64,000 nt of DNA from the NCBI RefSeq assembly GCF_041379765.1, contig NZ_CP166919.1, positions 1,736,001 to 1,800,000 on the forward strand, written 5' to 3'. Source of the DNA: Thalassotalea sp. Sam97 (GTDB taxonomy: Bacteria; Pseudomonadota; Gammaproteobacteria; Enterobacterales; Alteromonadaceae). The notes under the pieces were generated by a model. The model was not told the DNA's origin. It searched no databases and saw only the letters and a list, made by a program, of their open reading frames with translations. The translations under genes were made by a program, and so were the position numbers. The number at the start of each line of letters is the position of its first letter. Within the stretch, counting starts at the first letter, position 1. Shown one piece after another: positions 10,111-17,964 of this stretch.

Positions 10111-10145
10111 GCATTAATTAAACGCCCGTTCGCGGCAAACTATGT

Positions 10146-10164
10146 AAAAGCCCAGCAAATGCTG
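10146..10164 (+). terminator. left half of the purB terminator, interrupted by the IS
   Basis: The left arm AAAAGCCCAGCA is followed by the 12-bp duplicated target and the IS. The matching right arm TGCTGGGCTTTTTTTT is at 11600-11615, after the IS. Rejoined with one copy of the target, the sequence is a textbook intrinsic terminator: a stem of about 11 bp, a short AT-rich loop and a T-run. Confidence 0.8.
10153..10164. repeat. left target-site duplication of the IS4-family element
   Basis: CAGCAAATGCTG, identical to 11593-11604. At 12 bp it fits the 10-13 bp duplications of IS4-family elements. The target is the loop and upper stem of the purB terminator. Confidence 0.9.
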
Positions 10165-10165
10165 T

Positions 10166-10201
10166 AATGCCGTTCACTTAAGGTGAGCGGCATTGTTTTT
10201 T
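10166..10201 (+). terminator. plus-strand terminator formed by the IS left end
   Basis: AATGCCGTTCAC (10166-10177) and GTGAGCGGCATT (10183-10194) form a 12-bp stem with one G-U pair, followed by G and six T. It faces purB, so it could terminate the purB transcript in place of the terminator that the insertion split. It overlaps the IS inverted repeat and the transposase stop codon. Confidence 0.65.
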
Positions 10202-11499
10202 CTAGGATAACGACTAGGTCGTTTTTTTACACTCCTTGGGAATGTTCTTTGTCTTCTCGGTTCTAATATGAGGCTTCCAGCCATACTATAGAAGCTTTTA
10301 AGGTGCTGTGGAACTGCGCCTGGCGATGAGTAAGGAAGACCGACTAGCAATCTCATAATATGAGCAAGCGCGCCATTAAAGCTGAGCTGATACGGTAAAT
10401 AGTCGCCTTTGAGACTGTAGCACATCTGGACCATTTGATACCGAATGAGGTTATAGGTTAACAGTACGCCCCAGAGCTCCTGTTTGACGAGTTCGGGTAG
10501 ACGACTTCTCAATGTCAATCTGTTGCCAAGCATATATTGCTTCTGCTCCCTGTAGCCAATTTCAATTTCCCATCGATGACTATATAAATCGGCTATGTCC
10601 GCACTAGGATAGCGCATAGGGTCAACCATGGATGTAAGCACATCATATTGCTTTCCCTTTACCGTTCTGGATATCAGTCGGACAATAAGCTCTTTTGGTA
10701 ACTCAGGAAATAGTTTTCTCGCTCGGGGATTGCTTGTCAGTTTGATAAGCTTATCCTGACGACCTAACTTACGTATAACTTCATATTGAGTATTCTTTTT
10801 TAACGGTATAAGCCAATGGCGTTCAGTCCCCGTTGTTTGCCATTTGTGCAGCAAGCCAAGCGAGTAAAAACCACGGTCAAATAGGGTCAGACTATTATCT
10901 GGTGTCGTTTCAATTAATTGCTGGGCCAGTACCATTTCATTCACGCTATAACAATCAAATGCGCTGCCGGTAATTAAATGACTGCTTAATTCCATTTGGC
11001 AGACCATACGTACTTGTGGATACTGGGTTTCAAGACCATCACGGTTAGTTGGCTTAAGGAAGGATTCATTATTCTGTGGCGTATCTTCTGTCCGCCAAAC
11101 TACCCCGTCTACGCCTAACAACGTTAGCCCATTCCACGTCGGTAATTTTGCATGTTCATACCAATGACGTCCCGTACATTCAAACAAAGCTTTGGCAGCC
11201 GCCTCTCCTAAATCCTTTCGACGTTGAGTGAGCGCGCTTGGAGCAACAAAAGGCTTACCTTCTCTATCAACAATATCAAGCATGTTTACTACATCTGCCA
11301 TAGACTTGTCGTTATAAATAGCCATACCGACAAGTAACCATGCCATAGATTCTAAAGTTAACTTTCGCTTTCTCAGCGTCACAGTATCCGAAAGCTGATA
11401 GGCCTCTTCGATGAGTTTTAACGGCAGCATGTCTGCCAATGTTTCAACTTGATTGGGCTTGAAGTTGTTGATGATGTCTAGAGCCTGAGATACGTGCAT
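10174..11499 (-). CDS. IS4-family transposase
   Basis: DDE transposase of 441 residues (IS4 InsG has 442) that cuts and pastes the surrounding element. Catalytic-region features are the first Asp in LLGVDGVVWR near residue 131, the second Asp in LTLFDRGFYSLG near residue 208, and the IS4 signature Y-(2)-R-(3)-E-(6)-K in YSHRWEIEIGYREQK near residues 305-320. The ATG is only a few bases after a strong hairpin (11502-11534), and the stop lies within the left inverted repeat. No frameshift is seen. Confidence 0.95.
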   Translation of the reverse strand: MHVSQALDIINNFKPNQVETLADMLPLKLIEEAYQLSDTVTLRKRKLTLESMAWLLVGMAIYNDKSMADVVNMLDIVDREGKPFVAPSALTQRRKDLGEAAAKALFECTGRHWYEHAKLPTWNGLTLLGVDGVVWRTEDTPQNNESFLKPTNRDGLETQYPQVRMVCQMELSSHLITGSAFDCYSVNEMVLAQQLIETTPDNSLTLFDRGFYSLGLLHKWQTTGTERHWLIPLKKNTQYEVIRKLGRQDKLIKLTSNPRARKLFPELPKELIVRLISRTVKGKQYDVLTSMVDPMRYPSADIADLYSHRWEIEIGYREQKQYMLGNRLTLRSRLPELVKQELWGVLLTYNLIRYQMVQMCYSLKGDYLPYQLSFNGALAHIMRLLVGLPYSSPGAVPQHLKSFYSMAGSLILEPRRQRTFPRSVKKRPSRYPRKNNAAHLK

Positions 11500-11501
11500 A
11501 A

Positions 11502-11534
11502 AAAAATCCGATAAACGATGTTTATCGGATTTTT
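11502..11534 (-). promoter_or_regulatory. hairpin shielding the transposase start
   Basis: AAAAATCCGATAAAC (11502-11516) and GTTTATCGGATTTTT (11520-11534) form a 15-bp stem with a 3-base loop, ending 3 bases from the transposase ATG and with a T-run on the transposase strand. It can stop read-through transcription from outside or hide the initiation region, a known way in which insertion sequences avoid activation by neighbouring promoters. Confidence 0.6.
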
Positions 11535-11592
11535 ACATACTGTGCGGATCGTTCAACTGATCCTTTTAATAATGCCTAACTGATCGGCATTA

Positions 11593-11604
11593 CAGCAAAT
11601 GCTG
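11593..11604. repeat. right target-site duplication of the IS4-family element
   Basis: CAGCAAATGCTG, identical to 10153-10164. It is followed directly by the GGGCTTTTTTTT half of the old purB terminator. Confidence 0.9.
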
Positions 11605-11741
11605 GGCTTTTTTTTCATAACGTAAATGATTCTTAGTAACGGTACAAACCGAACATCAGTATGGTTTATAAAATATTGATGACATTAAATATTTTCAATG
11701 ATAATGTAACTTTGTACAAACATTATACAGGGAGGTTTACC

Positions 11742-12683
11742 TTGAAAAAATTTATAATGACACTAACATCCGTCGCCGTTTTATCTGCTTGTACAAGCGC
11801 GACGCATCAAGTCGTTAATACGCCAATTAGCAATACTCCAACGGTTAGTAAAAGCATTTCGCAAGAAAGCGTGAAAGGATTAAAGCGAGTAGTCGCAATC
11901 GGTCGATTCTCCGATGAAACGAAACGTGGTAATACATTTCTTTTAGACCAAGATAATAATCGAATAGGCAAGCAAGCGTCCGATATATTGTCATCGAGAC
12001 TGACGGATAGCGGACAGTTTTTAATGCTTGAACGTTCGGATTTAAATGCTTTGATAGCGGAAAACCAACTTGAAGGTAATGAATATGAAGCTGTTGGCGC
12101 TGATTATTTGATCATAGGCTCAGTATCAGAATTTGGTCGTTCAACAGAAAGTGATGTTGGGGTTTTCTCACGTAATAAAGTGCAAAAAGCAAACGTCACA
12201 GTAAACGTCCGCCTTGTCGACACGAAGACCTCACAAATAATTTTCTCTGAAGAGGCTTCTGGCGCAGCAACCTCTGAAGCTAACAGAGTACTTGGTGTCG
12301 GGAAGCGTGCAGGTTACGATACCTCCCTTGATGATGCAGCCTTATCAGCGGCAATATCCAAGCTTGTTTCAAATCTAATGGAAAATCTTATGGATGCTCC
12401 ATGGCAAGCCTACCTTCTCGATCACCAAGAAGGCCAATATTTTTTATCCGGAGGTGAAGCTCAAGGTGTTCGCTTAAACGATACATTTAGAGTTTTAACG
12501 AAAGGTAAGAAAATCAAAAACCCTCAAACAGGGATGCTTATAGAGATGCCTGGTAAAGAAACCGCTCGCATTAAGGTGGTAGGCTTTGCTGGACAAGGGA
12601 CGAACGCTCTATCTATAACCTCTCTTGAATCGGGCAATATCGACAATAATCAATTGTCAAACTACATCGTTCGTGAACTATAG
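11742..12683 (+). CDS. CsgG-like lipoprotein, first gene of a four-lipoprotein operon
   Basis: 313-residue lipoprotein of the CsgG/HfaB type (curli-secretion-like outer-membrane family). The start is a TTG at 11742 with a strong AGGGAGG site at 11729-11735. It gives the signal peptide LKKFIMTLTSVAVLSAC with lipobox LSAC, whereas a start at 11661 would spoil it. The CsgG core follows (VVAIGRFSDETKRGN, SSRLTDSGQFLMLERSDLNAL, ADYLIIGSVSEFG, VNVRLVDTKTSQIIFSEE), then a C-terminal region (residues about 215-313) with FRVLTKGK and ARIKVVGF. The neighbours are DUF4810 and DUF799 lipoproteins, a set found together in many proteobacteria (meningococcal GNA1162 group). No curli genes are present, so the function is probably envelope-related but unknown. 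Confidence 0.85.
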   Translation: MKKFIMTLTSVAVLSACTSATHQVVNTPISNTPTVSKSISQESVKGLKRVVAIGRFSDETKRGNTFLLDQDNNRIGKQASDILSSRLTDSGQFLMLERSDLNALIAENQLEGNEYEAVGADYLIIGSVSEFGRSTESDVGVFSRNKVQKANVTVNVRLVDTKTSQIIFSEEASGAATSEANRVLGVGKRAGYDTSLDDAALSAAISKLVSNLMENLMDAPWQAYLLDHQEGQYFLSGGEAQGVRLNDTFRVLTKGKKIKNPQTGMLIEMPGKETARIKVVGFAGQGTNALSITSLESGNIDNNQLSNYIVREL

Positions 12684-12692
12684 GGAATTCAA

Positions 12693-13022
12693 ATGAAGCC
12701 ATTAAACATCATAATCGCATGCCTTTTTCTATTCACGTTGTGTTCATGTAGTTCTCATTATCGAAGTGTTAACCAAGTTAACGATCAGGCTTTACTTCAA
12801 CTGTCAGGTAATTTTCTTAATACAGAGTTATCCATTGATGGCGGAGACAACGTGATCATTGATGAAAAGGTAAAAATTTACGAGCTAAATGATAAGCAAG
12901 TTGTTGAATTTCCAATTAGTACCGGAAAACATAGTGTAAAAATATTCAAGGATGGCTTAATGATCGTGAATCGAGTTTTTTACAGCAGTAACGGGAATGT
13001 ATTTGAGGTAGTTGTACCATGA
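12693..13022 (+). CDS. small lipoprotein of unknown function in the CsgG operon
   Basis: 109 residues with a lipoprotein signal peptide ending in LFTLCSC. Two cysteines (CSCSS) make the exact acylation site uncertain. The mature part is a short beta-rich domain (LQLSGNFLNTELSIDGG, ISTGKHSVKIFKDGLMIVNRVFYSSNG) that reads like a PEGA-type or small surface module. I do not recognise a named family. It begins 9 bp after the CsgG-like gene and overlaps the next gene by 4 bp, so the four genes are co-transcribed. Confidence 0.75.
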   Translation: MKPLNIIIACLFLFTLCSCSSHYRSVNQVNDQALLQLSGNFLNTELSIDGGDNVIIDEKVKIYELNDKQVVEFPISTGKHSVKIFKDGLMIVNRVFYSSNGNVFEVVVP

Positions 13023-13372
13023 AACAAAGATTAATTTATACCATCGCCATAACATTATTTATTACCGGTTTATCGGGATGTAAATCAACAATGTATCATT
13101 GGGGTGACTATTCTAACACTTTCTATAACTTAAAAAATGAACCTACTGACGAAACAAGATCTCAGCATAAATCGGAGCTACGTAAGATAATAGAAATCGC
13201 AAAGCAAAAGAAAAAGAAAGTCCCACCGAGCATCCATTTTGAATTAGCTTTACTTGAACTGGCAGATGGTGAACAAGAAAAAGCCATTTCGTTGTTGAAT
13301 ACGGAAAAAGTGTTATTTCCAGAGTCGACGACCGCGGTTGACATGGCGTTAAAGGAGATTGAGAAATCATGA
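13019..13372 (+). CDS. DUF4810-family lipoprotein
   Basis: 117 residues; signal peptide with lipobox LSGC, then the family stretch MYHWGDYSNTFYNLKN and a helical, TPR-like C-terminal half (HFELALLELADGEQEKAISLLNTEK). It overlaps its neighbours on both sides in ATGA fashion, implying translational coupling. DUF4810 proteins normally accompany a CsgG-like and a DUF799 lipoprotein. The function is unknown. Confidence 0.82.
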   Translation: MKQRLIYTIAITLFITGLSGCKSTMYHWGDYSNTFYNLKNEPTDETRSQHKSELRKIIEIAKQKKKKVPPSIHFELALLELADGEQEKAISLLNTEKVLFPESTTAVDMALKEIEKS

Positions 13373-14025
13373 AAAAGTTTTTGACCATTATAACGGTAAT
13401 TTTTCTGTCCGGTTGTCAAGCAACCATCACTAAAAACGAAGCTTTCCCTAAGTTGTATAGTGAGAAACCAAAAACAATTTTAGTTGTTCCAGCAGTAAAC
13501 AATACCACTGCAGCAGATGCTGCTGAGTTGTATTCGACAACAATTGCTCAGCCGTTAAGTGAAGCTGGTTATTATGTTGTTTCGATACCATTTGTTGAGC
13601 ACTTTTTGCAACGTGAAGGAATATCTGATGGAGAACAAGCTAAGCAAATTCCTCCTGAGAAATTTTTACAGTTATTTGGTGCCGATGCTGTTTTATTCGT
13701 AAATATAAACTCATGGGATACAAACTACTATATAACCGGTGGCAATGTTACGGTTTCAGCAAAATTCGAATTAATATCAACGAAAACGAACAATATGTTA
13801 TGGCAATATGATGACATCATCGTTCATGATACGTCCGGAAATTCAGGCAACCTGCTCGTCGATGTCATTTCAACAGCATTAACAACAGCTTTGGTCGATT
13901 ACGTGCCAATAGCTAGACAGGTTAACAGTCAAATCGTATCTTCACTACCAGTTGGGCAATATCACCCTAGACATGGTAAGGACAATAACGACTCAGGTAT
14001 CGTTGCATCCAAAGTAACTAACTAA
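13369..14025 (+). CDS. DUF799 (GNA1162-type) lipoprotein
   Basis: 218 residues; signal peptide with lipobox LSGC, then the DUF799 fold (ILVVPAVNNTTAADAAELYSTTIAQPLSEAGYYVVS, FGADAVLFVNINSWDTNYY, VSAKFELISTKTNNMLWQYDD). The meningococcal member GNA1162 is a surface antigen candidate, structurally related to TolB/CsgG N-terminal domains. It is the last gene of the operon, 4-bp overlap with the previous gene, and is followed by a terminator. Confidence 0.87.
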   Translation: MKKFLTIITVIFLSGCQATITKNEAFPKLYSEKPKTILVVPAVNNTTAADAAELYSTTIAQPLSEAGYYVVSIPFVEHFLQREGISDGEQAKQIPPEKFLQLFGADAVLFVNINSWDTNYYITGGNVTVSAKFELISTKTNNMLWQYDDIIVHDTSGNSGNLLVDVISTALTTALVDYVPIARQVNSQIVSSLPVGQYHPRHGKDNNDSGIVASKVTN

Positions 14026-14047
14026 CGAAGGTTTCTAATATTCTCAG

Positions 14048-14077
14048 AAAGGTCGAATTTCTAATTCGGCCTTTTTT
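14048..14077 (+). terminator. terminator of the CsgG-like lipoprotein operon
   Basis: AAAGGTCGAAT and the arm ATTCGGCCTTT around a short loop, with G-U pairing, followed by a T-run, 23 bp after the last stop. Confidence 0.8.
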
Positions 14078-14177
14078 ATGCCAAGTAATTTTCTATTGAT
14101 TTAAATAATATATTATCGGTGATACTAGGCCGATAGGAAGCTATAATAGCCAGCAAACTTTTGTTTACCTTATTATT

Positions 14178-15320
14178 ATGAAATTACACTTGAACGACCT
14201 AACTCCTGAGCTATTCCTAGAAAAATATTGGCAAAAACAACCTCTCATCATCAAAGGTGCATTTCCAGATTTTGTCGATCCTATCGATGCCAATGAACTG
14301 GCAGGTTTGGCGATGGAAGAATTTATTGAATCACGTATTATTGCCAACAAAGACAATCAATGGCAGGTTAAGCACGGTCCATTTGAAGACTTTAGTGAAT
14401 TTGGCGATAACAACTGGACCTTGCTGGTTCAAGCCGTAAATAACTGGTTCGCTGGGGTTAACGATCTTATTACACCATTTATGTTTGTACCGAAATGGCG
14501 TATCGATGATGTTATGGTAAGTTTTTCTACCCCAGGTGGTGGCGTTGGCCCACACTTAGATCAATATGATGTGTTTATTATTCAAGGTGAAGGCAAGCGA
14601 CGCTGGCGTGTTGGTAAGCCAGATGACACCTTACAGCAGTTGTTACCACACGAAGATTTAAAACAAGTAAGTGACTTCGAGGCGATTATTGATGAAATTA
14701 CCGAGCCAGGTGATTTACTTTACATACCACCGAATCACCCGCATGATGGTGTTGCAATCGATAACTCCTTAAATTATTCCGTGGGCTTTCAAGCACCGAA
14801 TGCTCAAGAGCTCACATCGGGCTTTGCCGATCATTTACTGGATAATAATCTTTTTGAGCAGCGCTTCGATGACAGCGCGCGTATTGCGACAAAAACCCCA
14901 CATATTTTAACTAGCGACGATATTAAACTTCTGACCAATGTTATGGTCGATGCATTGCAACATAACGATATTGTTGCTGACTTTCTTGGTAAGCAACTAA
15001 CCAATGTTCACCATACGCTGAATCTATTGATCCCGACAGAACCACTATCCTTTGCGCTTATTTTGGACATATTGCAAGCTGGCGAAGAGCTCAATGCCGT
15101 CCTTGGATCAAAAGCATTGATTATTAACCAAGATACCTTTAAGCGTTTATATATCAACGGTGAGTCATTTGAGTTGTACGACGAAACCATAGAACTTGCT
15201 GAAAAATTAGCACAAACGGCGCCCCTGAACGCAGAAAACCTAGAAAGTTCGCTTGATTCGTTGAAAAATCAACAACTGTTAACTAGTGTTATAAATAAGG
15301 GGCTGTGGTCTTTCGAGTAG
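14178..15320 (+). CDS. roxA: ribosomal protein uL16 arginine 3-hydroxylase RoxA
   Basis: 2-oxoglutarate and Fe(II)-dependent JmjC/cupin oxygenase that hydroxylates an arginine of ribosomal protein L16 (YcfD in E. coli). The 380-residue product has the metal triad in GPHLDQYD (H126, D128) and in PPNHPHDG (H187 or H189), the family N-terminus with the KYWQKQPLIIK motif, and the C-terminal winged-helix dimerisation part. No strong ribosome site was seen. It follows the lipoprotein operon, with its own promoter presumably in 14078-14177. Confidence 0.93.
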   Translation: MKLHLNDLTPELFLEKYWQKQPLIIKGAFPDFVDPIDANELAGLAMEEFIESRIIANKDNQWQVKHGPFEDFSEFGDNNWTLLVQAVNNWFAGVNDLITPFMFVPKWRIDDVMVSFSTPGGGVGPHLDQYDVFIIQGEGKRRWRVGKPDDTLQQLLPHEDLKQVSDFEAIIDEITEPGDLLYIPPNHPHDGVAIDNSLNYSVGFQAPNAQELTSGFADHLLDNNLFEQRFDDSARIATKTPHILTSDDIKLLTNVMVDALQHNDIVADFLGKQLTNVHHTLNLLIPTEPLSFALILDILQAGEELNAVLGSKALIINQDTFKRLYINGESFELYDETIELAEKLAQTAPLNAENLESSLDSLKNQQLLTSVINKGLWSFE

Positions 15321-15461
15321 GTGTTTGCCTATTCTGAGTGAAATTTCTAAACGCTCAATCGCCAGTATCGTATAGGTAAATACTGGCGTTGAGTTTAGCA
15401 AAAATATTTTACATCCATTGCCTCGCACAGTTAACCGATGAATGTATCGATGGGGCAAACA

Positions 15462-15923
15462 ATGTCTTACCAGATAAAAGTAGTCAATTGGGAAGACGCA
15501 GAGCAGCAACTAAAAACCGTTCGTGAAAAAGTATTCGTCTATGAGCGACGTATTCCACGTCATGTCGAGTTTGATAGGCGTGATCGTCGAGCCTTCCATG
15601 TATTGGTCATCGATAAAAAAAGCCAAGAGCCCATTGCAACAGGACGCATTACTAAACAAGGTGAAATATCCCGTGTTTGCGTGGTGATCTCGCAACGCAA
15701 ATCCCCAGTAGGCCAAGAAGTTATTGCCACATTACTCGATATCGCTCGCAAAAATAACTTAAAAGAAGTGTTTATCAACAGCTCTCTTGATGCTGTTGAT
15801 TATTTCGCGAAACATAATTTCCAGCCGGTCGGCGGTGTGTTTATGGAAGCGGGTTTGCCAAGACAGCGAATGATGTGCGATTTGGCCGATGCAAACATTA
15901 AGCGCTTTTACCTATCGCACTAA
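15462..15923 (+). CDS. GNAT-family N-acetyltransferase
   Basis: Acetyl-CoA-dependent acyltransferase of the GNAT fold, about 153 residues from the ATG at 15462. An alternative start at 15438 would add 8 residues, and the GGGG just before 15462 favours the shorter form. The N-terminal half has VREKVFVYERRIPRHVEFD and the C-terminal half has YFAKHNFQPVGGVFMEAGLPRQRM, like the ElaA/YjcF-type small acetyltransferases. The substrate is unknown. Confidence 0.8.
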   Translation: MSYQIKVVNWEDAEQQLKTVREKVFVYERRIPRHVEFDRRDRRAFHVLVIDKKSQEPIATGRITKQGEISRVCVVISQRKSPVGQEVIATLLDIARKNNLKEVFINSSLDAVDYFAKHNFQPVGGVFMEAGLPRQRMMCDLADANIKRFYLSH

Positions 15924-15942
15924 GCAAGCTGGTAAAAGCGCT
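15901..15942. repeat. 12-bp inverted repeat across the acetyltransferase stop codon
   Basis: AGCGCTTTTACC (15901-15912) and GGTAAAAGCGCT (15931-15942) are perfect arms with an 18-base spacer that includes the stop codon. No T-run follows on either side, so terminator function is uncertain. It sits between convergent genes. Confidence 0.4.
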
Positions 15943-15973
15943 GATTTATAGTTTTGTAGACTAACTCGGTTAG

Positions 15974-16393
15974 TTATTGTTCTTGCCAAAGGCGCTCATC
16001 ATCAAATAATTGATATAAACCCTCCGCGCGACTGATCAAATAATGTGCGTACTGCATTTGTGCAGGCTCTTTCGCCGTTTGACGAATGCTCTCAGCTTGT
16101 AATTGCCATTTCATAGAAAAGTTACGCAGCGCTTCTCGAGCATCTGCTGCTGCGCTGGCACTGATATGGTCACAAGGCACATCACCGCTGATCACCCAAA
16201 CTTTTTCTTTATTCATAGTTTGTAAACGCCAAACCGCAACAAGAGGTGCGATATAACGACTATCTTCAGGTGCGACACTTTCGGTAACAACACCTTTTTC
16301 GGCTAAGTAACGAGTGGCTTTTTGGTATTGCTCACGCACCCATTCAGCGCGTTGCTCTTCAGTTAACTGTGGTGACTGTGTTGTATCTGTCAT
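15974..16393 (-). CDS. DUF4826 family protein
   Basis: Cytoplasmic protein of 139 residues with the family segments SRYIAPLVAVWRLQ and KVWVISGDVPCDHISAS and a helical C-terminus. It is conserved in Alteromonadales beside roxA and the leucine dehydrogenase region (recalled family knowledge, not searched here). No catalytic motif is apparent and the function is unknown. Confidence 0.8.
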   Translation of the reverse strand: MTDTTQSPQLTEEQRAEWVREQYQKATRYLAEKGVVTESVAPEDSRYIAPLVAVWRLQTMNKEKVWVISGDVPCDHISASAAADAREALRNFSMKWQLQAESIRQTAKEPAQMQYAHYLISRAEGLYQLFDDERLWQEQ

Positions 16394-16702
16394 GGTAGTA
16401 CTTCTCTATCTATCTTATTATTTATATCGTCATAAAACACACTAAGCGCATGTAAATCACGTTATTTTTAGGTAAAACAATATGGCGGAATTAGCCAGTA
16501 AACACAAGTGTTAAGTGTTTGTATGGTTATTTTTACAACGAAACAGAAATATTCGAGAAAAAAACTACAATTTGAGACAGAAATCTACTGCGCCGTCTAG
16601 AGTCTTTCGTTTGAAAATGCTATGTTTGCGCCTCATTAGAAAACAGCCGTTATGGTCGTTTGATTTGCTCCATAACAACAAGACATATCGTGGGAGAATA
16701 CG
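16394..16702. other. intergenic region before ldh
   Basis: 309 bp, AT-rich, divergent control region of the DUF4826 gene and leucine dehydrogenase. A short open frame at 16515-16721 has no family features and runs into ldh. Nothing else was recognised. Confidence 0.5.
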
Positions 16703-17746
16703 TTGTCAGTATTTAACTTAACAGACTTTGATCATCATGAGCAAGTGGTCTACTGCACCGATGAACAAACCGGTTTGAAAGCGATTATCGCCGTTCACAA
16801 TACCAACCTTGGCCCTGCTGCAGGTGGTTGTCGATTCTGGGATTACCAAAATGAGGAAGACGCATTAAAAGACGTATTGCGTTTATCTCGTGGCATGACA
16901 TACAAAAACGCCATGGCCGGTTTAAAGCTAGGCGGTGGTAAGGCCGTTATCATCGGCAACCCAAAGCAACTAAAATCGACCGAGTTATTTGAAGCGTTTG
17001 GCCGCGCTGTTAATCGTTTAGGTGGTCGTTACTACACTGCCGAAGACGTAAATATTACGACTGCCGATATGGCGATCGTTAATACTGTCACTGACTACGT
17101 GTCAGGCCTTGAAGGTAAAAGTGGTAACCCTGGGCCATTTACTGCACTAGGAACATTCTTAGGTATTAAGGCTGCGGTTAAGTACAAGCTTGGCAAAGAT
17201 GATTTAACCGGTATCAAAGTGGCCGTTCAAGGTTTAGGCTCTGTTGGTTACTCGTTGTGCGAAAAGCTTCACGCTGCCGGTGCGTCGCTGATTGTCACTG
17301 ACATCAACCCAGAAACCTTAGCTAAGGCAGAAAAGGAATTGAACGCGACTGTTGTGGGCCTCGATGAAATCTACAGCCAAGATGTTGACGTATTTTCTCC
17401 GTGTGCATTAGGTGCAAGCATTAACGACAGTACCATCAACCAATTGAAAGCAAGCATTGTTGCAGGTTGCGCCAATAACCAACTCGCCGAAGCTCGTCAT
17501 GATAAAGCGTTGGCGGACTTAGGTATTTTGTATGCCCCTGATTACGTAATCAATGCTGGTGGTATCATTAATGTTGCGCTTGAAATTTATCCAGAGCCGT
17601 ACTGTGCAGACGCTGCAACACGCCTTGTTGAAAACATTTACAACACCCTAATGGATGTATTTGTCAAAGCTGGTGAACTTAATCGCCCAACGGGTGAAGT
17701 GGCTGATGAAATGGCACGTGAAATCATTGCAACAGGCCACAAGTAA
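16703..17746 (+). CDS. ldh: leucine dehydrogenase (Glu/Leu/Phe/Val dehydrogenase family)
   Basis: NAD-dependent oxidative deamination of leucine and other branched-chain amino acids to 2-oxo acids. The 347-residue product fits the leucine dehydrogenase subfamily: N-terminal catalytic domain with GPAAGGCRFW and the active-site lysines in MTYKNAMAGLKLGGGKAV (near residues 73-90), then a Rossmann domain with the nucleotide motif VQGLGSVG near residue 180. The start is a TTG at 16703 with a GGGAG site 6 bases upstream. A strong terminator follows at 17791. Confidence 0.93.
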   Translation: MSVFNLTDFDHHEQVVYCTDEQTGLKAIIAVHNTNLGPAAGGCRFWDYQNEEDALKDVLRLSRGMTYKNAMAGLKLGGGKAVIIGNPKQLKSTELFEAFGRAVNRLGGRYYTAEDVNITTADMAIVNTVTDYVSGLEGKSGNPGPFTALGTFLGIKAAVKYKLGKDDLTGIKVAVQGLGSVGYSLCEKLHAAGASLIVTDINPETLAKAEKELNATVVGLDEIYSQDVDVFSPCALGASINDSTINQLKASIVAGCANNQLAEARHDKALADLGILYAPDYVINAGGIINVALEIYPEPYCADAATRLVENIYNTLMDVFVKAGELNRPTGEVADEMAREIIATGHK

Positions 17747-17790
17747 TCTCGAAATGCTTTTGTAAAAAGCGTTGGTGAATACGCCGCTAT

Positions 17791-17820
17791 AAAAAGGGAG
17801 CTCAGGCTCCCTTTTTGATT
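17791..17820 (+). terminator. terminator of ldh
   Basis: AAAAAGGGAGC and GCTCCCTTTTT form an 11-bp stem around TCAG. It can act on both strands, between ldh and the convergent ydiJ. Confidence 0.88.
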
Positions 17821-17964
17821 GTATCGTTTCAATACTAAACTTTATTACTTCACCAATATATTAAAAGCGTCGTTCTTAGTTTCAGGTTAACTTCCTAAAC
17901 CTTGGCTGTTACCTTCATAGTCCAACAACATTGATAGACCAGAGTATGTGATCTATGCTGTGCA

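Larger units (their letters stand above)
10165..11592 (-). mobile_element. complete IS4-family insertion sequence
   Basis: 1428 bp, close to the 1426 bp of IS4 itself. The terminal inverted repeats begin TAATGCCG on both ends (left TAATGCCGTTCACTTAAG, right TAATGCCGATCAGTTAGG on the opposite strand), matching at 15 of 18 positions and resembling the IS4 end. A perfect 12-bp direct repeat flanks it. It carries one intact transposase gene, so it may be active, and the intact duplication argues for a fairly recent insertion. Confidence 0.93.

Noticed and set aside
16515..16721. 68-codon open frame upstream of ldh
   Set aside because: It overlaps the ldh start and has a basic composition without family features or a ribosome site; probably leader sequence.
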